A stretch of DNA of 61,262 bases, from the NCBI RefSeq assembly GCF_002964845.1, contig NZ_PRDA01000018.1, forward strand, positions 1 to 61,262, written 5' to 3'. Made by a program: the position numbers and the translations under genes. Positions 53,667-61,262 of the stretch are shown here, in pieces; within the stretch, counting starts at the first letter, position 1; each line of letters opens with the position of its first letter. Origin of the DNA: Thermus tenuipuniceus (GTDB taxonomy: Bacteria > Deinococcota > Deinococci > Deinococcales > Thermaceae). The notes beneath the pieces are model-generated. The model searched no databases, was not told where the DNA came from, and saw only the letters and a program-made list of their open reading frames with translations.

Positions 53667-55520
53667 ATGGAAGGAACGCTGCTTGCCTACCTGTACCATC
53701 ACGCCAAGGAAAGGCCCCATGCCCCCGCCTTACGGGTGAAGCGGCTTGGGATCTGGCAGAAAACCTCCTGGAAGGAGCTTTTGGAGCGTACCCTTAGCCT
53801 CGCAGGGGGGCTTTGGGCCTTAGGCCTCCGGGAAGGGGAGGTCCTGGCCATCCTGGGGCATAACGCTCCTGAGTGGGTGGAAGCCGAGCTGGCCGCCCAA
53901 AGCTTAGGAGCCCTTCCCATGGGCATCTACGCGGACGCCATGCCCGAGGAGGTGGGCTACTTCCTGGAGTTCACCGGGGCCAAGGGCATCGTGGTTTCCG
54001 ACGAGGAGCAGCTGGACAAGGTCTACCCCCACCTGCACCTGGTGGACTTCGTCCTGGTCTGGGAGGAAGCGGGAATGTCCCGCCACTTCCAGGGCAAGGT
54101 GCTCCGGTTTAGCCAGGCCTTCGGGGATCCCAAGGTGGGGGAAGAGGCTCTCAAAAAGCGCCGCTCCGAGGAAACCGCCCTCCTCGCCTCCACCTCGGGC
54201 ACCACGGGAAGGAGCAAGCTGGCCATGCTCTCACACGAAAACCTTCTGGCGGGACACCAAGCCCTGCGCCAGGCCTTGGGCTTCCAACGGGGAGCCTGGG
54301 TCTTCAGCTACCTGCCCCTCCCCTGGATCGGGGAGCAGATGCTCACCGTGGTGCAGGGCTTGGTGGAGGGCTCCACCGTGCACTTCCCCGAGGACCCCAC
54401 CACCCTCCGGGAGGATCTTAAGGAGGTCCAGCCCGATTTCTTCCTGGCCCCGCCCAGGCTTTGGGAGGATATGGCCAGCCTCATCCAAAGCCGCATGGCG
54501 GACGCCGACCTCCTAAAGGCTTTCTTCTACCGGGTGGGGATGGAAGCTCTCCTAGAGGGGGCTAGGCGGGAGTTCCGGGGGGAGAGGGTGGGCCTTTGGC
54601 TCAACCTCAAGCGGGCCCTCTTCTATCCCCTGATCGCCAGGCCCCTCAGGGCCAGGCTGGGCCTTGCCGCCTGCCGCATCGCCGTCACCGGAGGAGCCCC
54701 CCTGGGCCCAGAGGTGTTCACCTTCTTCCGCGCCTTAGGCCTGGACATCCGCCAGGTCTACGGCCAGTCGGAAACCGCCGCCGCCACCACCGCCCACGCC
54801 ACCGGGGATGCCCCTCCGGAAACCGTGGGCCCCCCTCTCCCCCGTACGGAGGTGCGCATCAGCGAGGAAGGGGAGATCCTGGTGAAAGGGCCCCAGGTCT
54901 TCCAGGGTTATTTCCGCCAGGAAAAGGCCACCGCGGAGACCTTCACCGAGGATGGCTTCTTCCGCACCGGGGATGCGGGCTTCTTCGACGAGCGGGGGCA
55001 CCTGGTGATCCTGGGCCGGGTTAAGGAGGTGGGTGCCCTTGCGGATGGCACCCGCTTTGCCCCGCAGTTTTTGGAAAACCGCCTAAAGTACTCCCCCTAT
55101 ATCCGCGAGGCCGTGGTGCTGGGGCACGGAAGACCCTTTGTCACGGCCCTCATCGAGCTGGATCCGGAAAACGTGCAGAACTGGGCCAGGAAGCGGGGCA
55201 TCCCGTTTACCACTTATCTGTCCCTCACGGAAAGGCTCGAGGTCAAGGCCCTGATTGCCGAGGAAATCCGCATGGTGAACAAAACCCTCCCCGACAAGCT
55301 GAAGATCCAGCGCTTCGCCATCCTCCCCAAGGAGCTTCACCCCGACGACGAGGAGATCACCCGCACCCGCAAGGTGCGGCGCCAGGTGGTGGAGGCCCGC
55401 TACGGCCCGGTGATCCAGGCCCTCTACGGGGAGGGGGGACGGGTGGAGGTGGTGCTCCCCATCCGCTACCTCGAGGGGGAAGGGAGGCTCGAGGCCACCT
55501 TGGAGGTGCAGGAGGTCTAG
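53667..55520 (+). CDS. AMP-forming acyl-CoA synthetase
   Basis: A 617-residue ANL enzyme of the long-chain acyl-CoA synthetase kind. It has the P-loop STSGTTGRSKLAM, the YGQSETAAATTAH block (A5), the TGDAGFFDERGHLVI hinge (A7/A8) and a C-terminal lobe. The usual catalytic Lys near the C-terminus may lie in ITRTRKVRR. It activates an acid to its CoA thioester, most likely the one brought in by the Liv-type transporter. It lies inside the transporter operon, between livG and livM. Confidence 0.92.
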   Translation: MEGTLLAYLYHHAKERPHAPALRVKRLGIWQKTSWKELLERTLSLAGGLWALGLREGEVLAILGHNAPEWVEAELAAQSLGALPMGIYADAMPEEVGYFLEFTGAKGIVVSDEEQLDKVYPHLHLVDFVLVWEEAGMSRHFQGKVLRFSQAFGDPKVGEEALKKRRSEETALLASTSGTTGRSKLAMLSHENLLAGHQALRQALGFQRGAWVFSYLPLPWIGEQMLTVVQGLVEGSTVHFPEDPTTLREDLKEVQPDFFLAPPRLWEDMASLIQSRMADADLLKAFFYRVGMEALLEGARREFRGERVGLWLNLKRALFYPLIARPLRARLGLAACRIAVTGGAPLGPEVFTFFRALGLDIRQVYGQSETAAATTAHATGDAPPETVGPPLPRTEVRISEEGEILVKGPQVFQGYFRQEKATAETFTEDGFFRTGDAGFFDERGHLVILGRVKEVGALADGTRFAPQFLENRLKYSPYIREAVVLGHGRPFVTALIELDPENVQNWARKRGIPFTTYLSLTERLEVKALIAEEIRMVNKTLPDKLKIQRFAILPKELHPDDEEITRTRKVRRQVVEARYGPVIQALYGEGGRVEVVLPIRYLEGEGRLEATLEVQEV

Positions 55521-55521
55521 G

Positions 55522-56589
55522 ATGTACCGCCTTGCCAAACAGCTTACCGACGCCTTTAGCCGCCGCTTTGCCCGTTCGGTGCGGGAAACCTACCGGCAGG
55601 ACGAAGCCTACGCCAGCACGCCCCTGGGGCGTTTGGCCCTGGGGGTTTTCCTGGTTTTCCTCCTTCTTCTTCCCCTCCTCCTTCCCCCCTATCCCATGTA
55701 CGTGACCACCCTGGTGGCCATCGGGGCCTTAAGCGCCTTGGGGCTCCACCTCCTGGTGGGGGGTGCGGGGCAGATCTCCTTGGGCCACGCCGCCTTCATG
55801 GGGGTGGGAGCCTATGCTGCAAGCCACCTCTACGGTCCCTTGGCCCCCTTGGGCATCCTCCTCGGGGGAGGCATCGCCGCCCTCTTGGGTCTCGTGCTGG
55901 GCCTTCCCTCCTTGCGCATCAAGGGGGTGTACTTGGCCATCGCTACCCTAGCCTTCCAGTTTCTGGCGGATTACGTCTTCAAAAACTGGGAAGCGGTCAC
56001 GGGGGGCATCCGGGGGCGGACCCTGCCCCCTGCGGAGCTATTCGGCTTCGTCCTGGACACCCCTGGGAGGCTCTGGTACCTGGTGCTCGTGTTCGCCCTA
56101 CCCCTGTTCTTTTACGGCAAGCGCCTCCTCATGACCCGGGCGGGCCGCGCCTTCATGGCCGTGCGGGACAACGACCTCTCCGCCCGGGTGGCGGGGGTAG
56201 ACCTGGTACGGGTAAAGCTCTTGGCCTTCGCCCTCTCTGCCTTTTACGCCGGGGTGGCCGGAGGGCTTCTGGCCCAGCTTTACAAGGCGGTAACCCCCGA
56301 GTACTTCCCCCTCATGGTGAGCATCCAGTACCTGGCCATGGTCATCGTGGGCGGGGCAGGCACGGTGCTGGGGGCGATTTTGGGAGCCTTCTTCGTACTC
56401 CTCATCCCCGAGGTCTTAAACAGCCTTGTGGGGTCCCTTGGCCCCCAGTACGCCGCCACCCTGGCGGCCTGGCGCAACGTGGTCTTCGGCCTCCTCATCC
56501 TGGCCTTTCTGATCCTGGAACCCCTGGGATTGGTGGGTCTTTGGGGAAGGATCCGCAACTACTTCCGCACCTGGCCCCTCCCCTACTGA
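55522..56589 (+). CDS. livM: ABC permease LivM type
   Basis: A 355-residue permease with an N-terminal soluble extension of about 35 residues before the first helix and about nine helices. It has GQISLGHAAFMGVGAYAAS and RAGRAFMAVRDNDLSARVAG, the conserved LivM blocks near the coupling helix. It pairs with LivH. It begins one base after the synthetase stop, and the livM stop abuts the plsY stop on the other strand. Confidence 0.94.
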   Translation: MYRLAKQLTDAFSRRFARSVRETYRQDEAYASTPLGRLALGVFLVFLLLLPLLLPPYPMYVTTLVAIGALSALGLHLLVGGAGQISLGHAAFMGVGAYAASHLYGPLAPLGILLGGGIAALLGLVLGLPSLRIKGVYLAIATLAFQFLADYVFKNWEAVTGGIRGRTLPPAELFGFVLDTPGRLWYLVLVFALPLFFYGKRLLMTRAGRAFMAVRDNDLSARVAGVDLVRVKLLAFALSAFYAGVAGGLLAQLYKAVTPEYFPLMVSIQYLAMVIVGGAGTVLGAILGAFFVLLIPEVLNSLVGSLGPQYAATLAAWRNVVFGLLILAFLILEPLGLVGLWGRIRNYFRTWPLPY

Positions 56590-57132
56590 CTAGCGGTGCC
56601 AGTCCTTGAGGTGGCGTAAGGCCACGGGAAGACCAAGCCCCAACCCGAAAAGGAGGTAAGCGGGAGCCGGGTGCAGGAAACTGGCCATGAAGGGCTGGGC
56701 CAGGGCCACGGCCAGGGCCACGCGGTAGGGCTTTCGGAAAAGGGCGAAAAGGATAGCGAAAAGCAGGAGGGAAAGGAAGAGAAGCCGGGGATCCACGGCA
56801 AAGAGCACCCCGGCCCCCGCGGCCAAGCCCTTTCCCCCCTTGAAGAGGAGCCAGGGGGAAAAGGCATGCCCCCACACCGCCCCCACGCCCCCGGCAAGGC
56901 CACCCAGAGGGCTTCCCCCCACTCCCTCCCCCAGGGCCACCGCCAGGATTCCCTTAAAGAGGTCCAGGAGGAGAACCATGAACCCCGGCACCGGCCCCAG
57001 CACCCGGTAAGCGTTCAAGGCCCCTGGGTTGCCCGAGCCTTCCTGGAGAAGGTTTCTTCCCCTTAGAGCTCCGAACCAGAAGGCGATGGGCAAGCTTCCC
57101 AGGAAGTACCCAAGGAGAAGGGCTACGAACAT
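56590..57132 (-). CDS. plsY: glycerol-3-phosphate acyltransferase PlsY
   Basis: A 180-residue, five-helix membrane enzyme with the PlsY motifs GSLPIAFWFG, GSGNPGALNAYRVLG (phosphate loop) and GHAFSPWLLFKGGKGLA. It moves an acyl group from acyl-phosphate to glycerol-3-phosphate, the first step of phospholipid synthesis. Motif 2 has ALNAYR where ATNVLR is usual. It starts directly after the sufE stop in the coaE-SDR-sufE-plsY unit. Confidence 0.9.
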   Translation of the reverse strand: MFVALLLGYFLGSLPIAFWFGALRGRNLLQEGSGNPGALNAYRVLGPVPGFMVLLLDLFKGILAVALGEGVGGSPLGGLAGGVGAVWGHAFSPWLLFKGGKGLAAGAGVLFAVDPRLLFLSLLLFAILFALFRKPYRVALAVALAQPFMASFLHPAPAYLLFGLGLGLPVALRHLKDWHR

Positions 57133-57543
57133 CTAGGAAAGGGCCCTTTGCACCTGGCCTTGAAGCCGCAAAAGGGCCGCCTCGAGGCCCCTTAGGCGCA
57201 AGGGGGTGAGGAGCTCCTCCAGCCCTGCCCCCTGGTAGAAGGTGGGGGGTACCGCCAGCACGGCCTCTGGAGGCTCGCCCTCGAGGCCTTCCTTCAGAAG
57301 ACCCGCAAAGGCCTTCACCGTGGGGGCTTCATCGGGAACGAAGAAGTAAAGCCTAACCCTTCCCCCCTCCACCTCCGCCCCAAGGAAGAAGGGGGTCTGG
57401 CATTCATGAACCCGTTCCAGCTCCACCCCAGGAGGCGGGGTGGGTACCTTTTTGGCGTATTCCAGAAGCACCTGGGCCTTGAGCTCCTTGGGCATGGCCC
57501 GAATCAGATCCAGGGCTTCCTGAAGCTTCTTGGGCAAGGCCAT
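57133..57543 (-). CDS. sufE: SufE-family sulfur acceptor
   Basis: A 136-residue SufE-like protein. The conserved sulfur-accepting Cys lies in VHECQTPFFLG, where E. coli SufE has its V..CQS..W loop, and the overall helix-sheet layout fits. SufE takes persulfide from a cysteine desulfurase for FeS cluster assembly. No suf genes are adjacent. It lies nine bases after the SDR gene and is coupled to plsY. Confidence 0.85.
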   Translation of the reverse strand: MALPKKLQEALDLIRAMPKELKAQVLLEYAKKVPTPPPGVELERVHECQTPFFLGAEVEGGRVRLYFFVPDEAPTVKAFAGLLKEGLEGEPPEAVLAVPPTFYQGAGLEELLTPLRLRGLEAALLRLQGQVQRALS

Positions 57544-57552
57544 GGCCTTAGC

Positions 57553-58245
57553 TTAGCCCACCCTGGGAGCGGTATGGGTGGGACGGAGCTCTATCTCGCT
57601 CACCATAGCCCTTTCCGGCATCTCCGCCGCGAAAAGCACCGCCTGGGCCACATCAAGAGGGGAAAGCTTCCAGGAGGCCCCCGGGGTGTTGCCGGCAAAG
57701 CCCGTGTCCACCGAGCCTGGCAGGATATTCACCACCCGCACGCCGGCCTCCCGGAGCTCCAGCATGGCCGCCCCCATGAGGCCCAAAAGCCCGAACTTGC
57801 TGGCGTTGTAGGCAGCCCCGCCCTTGAAGGCATTCTTGCCCGCCAGGCTGGCGATGTTCACCACCACCCCCCTCGAGGCCAAGAGGGCTGGCAAAGCCGC
57901 CTTGAGGCCCAAAAAGGGTCCCACCAGGTTCACCTCCAAAACCTGGCGGAACTCCTCCTCGCTGAGCTCAGCCACGGGCTTCATCACGCCAATCCCGGCG
58001 TTGTTGACCAGGAGGTCCAGCTGGCCGTAGGCCTCCAAGAGGCCCGCCACCGCCTTCTGCCAGTCCGCAAAGAAACGCACGTCTCCGGGCAAGGCCATGG
58101 CTCCCTCCCCCAGCTCCGAGGCCAAGGCCTCAAGCCTTCTCCCATCCCGGGCAAAAAGCCCCACCCTGTACCCTTTAGCGTGGAGAAGCCGGGCGATGGC
58201 CTCCCCAATCCCCCGGCTCGCCCCCGATACCAAGGCCACCCGCAT
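57553..58245 (-). CDS. short-chain dehydrogenase/reductase
   Basis: A 230-residue classical SDR with the NAD(P) site [15 protein letters not shown], and the catalytic Ser (IASLAG) and Tyr-Lys (YNASKFG). The basic Arg after the Gly-rich loop and FARDGRR hint at NADPH. The substrate is unknown; fatty-acid or ketone reduction is possible. It begins five bases after coaE. Confidence 0.9.
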   Translation of the reverse strand: MRVALVSGASRGIGEAIARLLHAKGYRVGLFARDGRRLEALASELGEGAMALPGDVRFFADWQKAVAGLLEAYGQLDLLVNNAGIGVMKPVAELSEEEFRQVLEVNLVGPFLGLKAALPALLASRGVVVNIASLAGKNAFKGGAAYNASKFGLLGLMGAAMLELREAGVRVVNILPGSVDTGFAGNTPGASWKLSPLDVAQAVLFAAEMPERAMVSEIELRPTHTAPRVG

Positions 58246-58250
58246 GCCCT

Positions 58251-58856
58251 TTAGCTTAGCCCAAAACGCTCCTGGATCCGGGCCAGGATCTCCCTCAGCC
58301 CCTCCTCCAGCTCCTTAAGCCCCCCTCGGTTCTCCAAAACCCAGGTGGCCCGCTTCCTCTTCTCCTCCTCGGGCATCTGGGCCCTTTCCCGAGCCAGGAC
58401 CTCCTCTGGGGAAAGCCCGGAGCGGGCCACCACCCGCCTCACCCGCTCCTCCAAAGGAGCCGCCACCAAAAGGGTTCCATCCAGACGGGCCTCCCACCCC
58501 TTCTCGAAAAGCAGGGGGATTTCCAGGAAGATCAAGGGGGCTTTTATGCGGGCCAGCTCCCCGGCCAAAAGCCTCCGCACCTCGGGGTGGAGGAGGTCCT
58601 CGAGGACCTTAAGCCTTTCCGGGTCGGAAAAGACCAGCTGGGCCAGCGCCCTCCGGTCCAGCTCCCCGCCCGCAAAGGCCTCCGGGAAAAGCCGCTTAAG
58701 CTCCGCCTTCTTGTTCTCCCTGGCCCGTGCCGCCAGCTCATCCAGGTTCAAGACCGGGTAGCCCCAGGACCGTAGGAGAGCGGCCACCGTGCTCTTGCCG
58801 CTTCCGATGTTCCCGGTGATGCCGATAATGATGGGGTGCTTCGCCCGATCGCCCAT
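58251..58856 (-). CDS. coaE: dephospho-CoA kinase
   Basis: A 201-residue kinase with P-loop [12 protein letters not shown], the [15 protein letters not shown] block and R-rich lid region ([21 protein letters not shown]). It makes CoA from dephospho-CoA and ATP. The usual DAD near residue 35 reads [10 protein letters not shown]. The ATG at 58856 is the only good start, since the next codons run straight into the P-loop; TATAAA and GGGG lie upstream. Its 5' end overlaps the cca 5' end on the other strand by 21 bases. Confidence 0.93.
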   Translation of the reverse strand: MGDRAKHPIIIGITGNIGSGKSTVAALLRSWGYPVLNLDELAARARENKKAELKRLFPEAFAGGELDRRALAQLVFSDPERLKVLEDLLHPEVRRLLAGELARIKAPLIFLEIPLLFEKGWEARLDGTLLVAAPLEERVRRVVARSGLSPEEVLARERAQMPEEEKRKRATWVLENRGGLKELEEGLREILARIQERFGLS

Positions 58857-60131
58857 AGGGACTTCCCCTTTTATACCCCCAAGGGGGCCATCCCCGTGGG
58901 GGGTGCCCTAAGGGACCTCCTTCTGGGAAGGAGGCCCCAGGACCTGGACTTCGCGGCGGAGGACCCAAGGAAGGCGGCACAGGATGCCCAAACCCACCTG
59001 GGGGGCACCCTGTTCCCCTTGGACGAGGAGCGGGGCCAGTACCGCCTGGTCACGGGTGGCCTCGTCCTGGACTTCTCCCCCTTGGAGGGGAGCCTGGAGG
59101 AAGACCTCCTCAAGCGGGACTTCCGCCTTAACGCTCTTTTCTGGAGGCAAAACCGCATCCTCGGCATCCGTGGGGCGGACGAGGACCTGAACAGGAGGGT
59201 GCTGGTTCCCGTAGAGGAGGCCAATCTTTACGAGGACCATCTCCGAAGCCTCCGCGCGGTGCGCCTGGCCGCCAGCCTGGGCCTTGGCCTGCCCGGGGAA
59301 ACCCGAGACGCCCTTTCCCGTCACGCCCGCTTCCTCCAGGCCCACCTCGAGGCCCTTCCCGCCCGGGAGCGGGTGAGGGAGGAACTGAGCCGACTCCTCC
59401 TCTCCCCCAGGGCAGCCTGGGGCCTTCACCTGCTGAAGCGCACGGGTCTCTTGGACGTCTACCTACCTGAGCTCCGCCTCCTGGTGGGTCTTAAGCAGGG
59501 GGGTGTTCACCATCTGGATGGCTGGCAGCACACCCTCTCCGTGCTTTTCCACCTGGCCTGGCTTTGGCCCGAGGCCCCCTTGGAGGCCCGGCTGGCCGCC
59601 CTTTACCATGATGTGGGCAAGCCCCTGACCCGTCGCTTTGACCCGGAAGCGGGCCGCTTCCGCTTCCTCGGCCATGCGGAGGTAGGGGCCGAGGTGACGG
59701 GAGCTTCCCTGGAATGGCTGCGGTTCCCAAAGGAAACGGTGGAGAGGGCCAAAGCCCTGGTGCGACGGCACATGGACCGCCCTCCTGAGGGGGAACAGGC
59801 CCTTCGCCGCTTCTACTTCCGGCGCAAAGACCTCCTCCCCGCCCTCCCCTACCTCATGGCAGCAGACCGCCTGGGCACGAAAGGTGTGGAGAGGGAAGCC
59901 TGGGAGGTATTGGAGGCCTACCGGGAAACCCTCTCCGAGCCCCTCCCCGAACGCCCCCTCCTCTCCGGGGAGGAGGTGATGGCCCTTCTGGACCTCAAGC
60001 CCGGTCCCCAGGTGGGAAGAGCCCTGGAGGCCCTCCTCCTGGCCCAGGCGGAGGGAAAGGTGCGCACCCGGGAAGAGGCCAGGGCCTTTCTCCTATATTG
60101 GAAGGGCGATGGAACGAATACGCCTGCGTGA
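58836..60131 (+). CDS. cca: tRNA nucleotidyltransferase/poly(A) polymerase with HD domain
   Basis: A 431-residue class II nucleotidyltransferase. It has PVGGALRDLLLGRRPQDLDFA with the catalytic DxD, RRDFRLNALFW-like motif (KRDFRLNALFW), the nucleotide-binding helices, and a C-terminal HD domain (HHLDGWQHT, LYHDVGKP). It adds all or part of CCA to tRNA 3' ends, or poly(A); the exact role is not fixed by sequence. The GTG at 58836 lies six bases after GATAAT, within coaE. A later GTG at 58896 would cut into the fold. Confidence 0.9.
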   Translation: MLRPIAHRDFPFYTPKGAIPVGGALRDLLLGRRPQDLDFAAEDPRKAAQDAQTHLGGTLFPLDEERGQYRLVTGGLVLDFSPLEGSLEEDLLKRDFRLNALFWRQNRILGIRGADEDLNRRVLVPVEEANLYEDHLRSLRAVRLAASLGLGLPGETRDALSRHARFLQAHLEALPARERVREELSRLLLSPRAAWGLHLLKRTGLLDVYLPELRLLVGLKQGGVHHLDGWQHTLSVLFHLAWLWPEAPLEARLAALYHDVGKPLTRRFDPEAGRFRFLGHAEVGAEVTGASLEWLRFPKETVERAKALVRRHMDRPPEGEQALRRFYFRRKDLLPALPYLMAADRLGTKGVEREAWEVLEAYRETLSEPLPERPLLSGEEVMALLDLKPGPQVGRALEALLLAQAEGKVRTREEARAFLLYWKGDGTNTPA

Positions 60132-61260
60132 ACCCCAGATCACCCCGGTGGAAGGGGGCTTCCTCCTCAGCGACCCCTACAGGGTCTTCCCCAAGCCCGT
60201 GGCCCTCACGGAAGGGGGGCTTTTTCTCGTCTCCCTAATGGAGGGAAAAACCCTAGAAGAAGTCCAGGAGGAGGTCTTCAAGGCCCATGGGGTCCTGGTG
60301 CCCAGGCAGGAGCTGGAAGGCCTCCTAAAGGCCCTGGAGGAGGCAGGACTTGTGCTTACGGAAGAGGTGGAAAGGCGCCTGAAAGAGGAGGAGGAAAGCC
60401 TAAGGAAAGAGCGCCCCATGCGCCTGGCAGGGCTTTCCTACCCCCAAGGGGAAAGGGAGGCCCGGGCCTTCCTCGAGGCCTTCCGGGCCAGCTTCCCGGG
60501 GCCTAGGCCCCAAGGGGGCCCCTCCATCCTCCTGCTTCCCCACCTGGAGCCGAGCCGGGTGCCCGAGGCCTACGGAGCCGCCCTGGCCGCCTTGGAAGGA
60601 ACCCCAGAGCCGGAGCGGATCTACCTGGTGGGGGTAGCCCACCGGCCCCTCAAGGAGAAGGCCGCCGGCCTTCCCGTTCCCTTCCAGACCCCCTTTGGCC
60701 CTGCGGAGCCCGACCTTGGGGCCCTGCAGGCCCTGGACGCCCTCCTGCCTTACGAGCTTTTCAACACCCCCCTGGCCTTCCGGGAGGAGCACAGCCTGGA
60801 GCTACCCCTTTTCTTCCTCAAGGGAACCTTCCCCCGGGCCAGGGTCCTTCCCCTCCTGGTCGCCCGGCGAAGCCCCGAGCTGGGGGAAGCTCTGAAGATG
60901 GTCCTCAAGGACCACCCCGGCCTGGTGGTCCTAGCGGTGGACCTCTCCCACGTGGGGCCCCGTTTTGGCGACAAGCCCTTTTCCCGCCCCTTGGCGGAGG
61001 AGGCCAGGAGGCGGGACCTAGCCTTTCTGGAAAGGCTTGCCCAGGGCGAGCCGGAGGCTGCCTTAGCCCTTTTGGGAGGGAATCCCACCCGCGTGGACGC
61101 CGTGGAGGTGGTGGCGAGCCTCAGCCCCCTCCTCAACGGCCGGAGGGGCCAGGTCCTGGCCTACCGCCTGGACCTCGAGGCCCCCACCCTCTCCGCCGTG
61201 GGAGCGGGCACCCTGGTCTTCCCCACCTCAAAACTTGCACCTCCCGAATACCCTGCATAA
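60109..61260 (+). CDS. PqqD-like/Memo-family fusion protein, C-terminus probably altered
   Basis: A 383-residue protein. Residues about 20-90 form a PqqD-like winged-helix peptide-binding domain (ALTEGGLFLVSLMEGKTLEE). The rest is the Memo fold of AmmeMemoRadiSam protein B, with ILLLPHLEPS, YLVGVAHRP, EEHSLELPLFFL and AVDLSHVGP. Memo proteins bind metals; their bacterial role is unclear. No AMMECR1 or radical-SAM partner is adjacent. Its first 23 bases overlap cca. The last dozen codons (after GAGTLVF) read through the IS-like repeat, so the native end is probably lost. Confidence 0.7.
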   Translation: MERIRLREPQITPVEGGFLLSDPYRVFPKPVALTEGGLFLVSLMEGKTLEEVQEEVFKAHGVLVPRQELEGLLKALEEAGLVLTEEVERRLKEEEESLRKERPMRLAGLSYPQGEREARAFLEAFRASFPGPRPQGGPSILLLPHLEPSRVPEAYGAALAALEGTPEPERIYLVGVAHRPLKEKAAGLPVPFQTPFGPAEPDLGALQALDALLPYELFNTPLAFREEHSLELPLFFLKGTFPRARVLPLLVARRSPELGEALKMVLKDHPGLVVLAVDLSHVGPRFGDKPFSRPLAEEARRRDLAFLERLAQGEPEAALALLGGNPTRVDAVEVVASLSPLLNGRRGQVLAYRLDLEAPTLSAVGAGTLVFPTSKLAPPEYPA

Positions 61261-61262
61261 AC
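61226..61262. repeat. IS-like terminal repeat, right end of window
   Basis: CCTCAAAACTTGCAC (61226-61240) is the exact reverse complement of bases 40-54. Beyond it lies CCCTGCATA, matching the GGG and TATGC spaced likewise outside the left copy. It forms the last codons of the Memo gene. The layout suggests an insertion sequence begins here and runs out of the window. Confidence 0.5.

Overview
The window is high-GC bacterial DNA that looks like a Thermus chromosome. It carries genes close to those known from Thermus thermophilus: a three-subunit ba3-type cytochrome oxidase (cbaD/B/A, with the 34-residue subunit IIa), an mglB-mglA pair, an rpsO-pnp-RNase J run and an accB-accC-asp23-nusB-folD run. 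Many start codons lie only 6-9 bases after a -10 hexamer, which is the leaderless arrangement common in Thermus. Genes are packed with many 4-base ATGA/GTGA overlaps. No CRISPR array, prophage or complete insertion sequence is present, but both window ends carry the same 15-base sequence in inverted orientation, so the segment probably lies between two insertion-sequence ends.

Layout from left to right. 1-574: an IS-like end and the decayed remains of an unidentified gene. 575-840: tRNA-Pro, tRNA-Gly and tRNA-Arg on the minus strand, divergent from tatA. 1067-6908: a formate dehydrogenase operon (catalytic, FeS and NrfD-like membrane subunits, then FdhE-like and FdhD maturation proteins). 7086-9948: hslV, hslU and a secreted TPR protein. 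10165-13807: a MoxR-type AAA ATPase, a cut-short nucleotidyltransferase fragment, a VWA protein and two unknowns. 13840-17541: bshA (bacillithiol synthesis) and lon. 17653-23348: DUF1517 protein, esterase, TerC, methyltransferase, a membrane FeS oxidoreductase, and small membrane proteins. 23332-31732: a long minus-strand run with folD, nusB, asp23, accC, accB, efp, a conserved unknown, a broken hydrolase gene, a polyamine ureohydrolase and an M20 peptidase.

31750-41788 is mainly plus strand: mglBA, the ba3 oxidase, an MFS transporter, rpsO, pnp, RNase J and a universal stress protein. 41773-45631 (minus) is a cation module: P-type ATPase, CBS pair and CaCA exchanger. 45700-48369 (plus) holds a redoxin, a sugar-nucleotide epimerase and a TDT-family transporter. 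The transporter runs into an argininosuccinate-lyase-like gene with a 147-base tail-to-tail overlap. 49736-56589 is an ABC uptake operon (livJ-H-F-G, acyl-CoA synthetase, livM) behind a strong promoter with a perfect 16-base palindrome at its start. 56590-58856 (minus) is coaE-SDR-sufE-plsY. 58836-61260 is a tRNA nucleotidyltransferase and a Memo-family protein whose end runs into the right-hand IS-like sequence.

Most genes are housekeeping or energy metabolism. The points most worth following are the paired IS-like ends, the AAA-VWA cluster with its embedded nucleotidyltransferase fragment, the short coupled ORF ahead of bshA, the 17-base divergent promoter between the M20 peptidase and mglBA, the transport/acyl-CoA ligase operon with its operator, and the PqqD-like/Memo fusion. 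I did not find a clearly new multi-gene system. The AAA-VWA cluster and the PqqD-Memo protein are the least explained.
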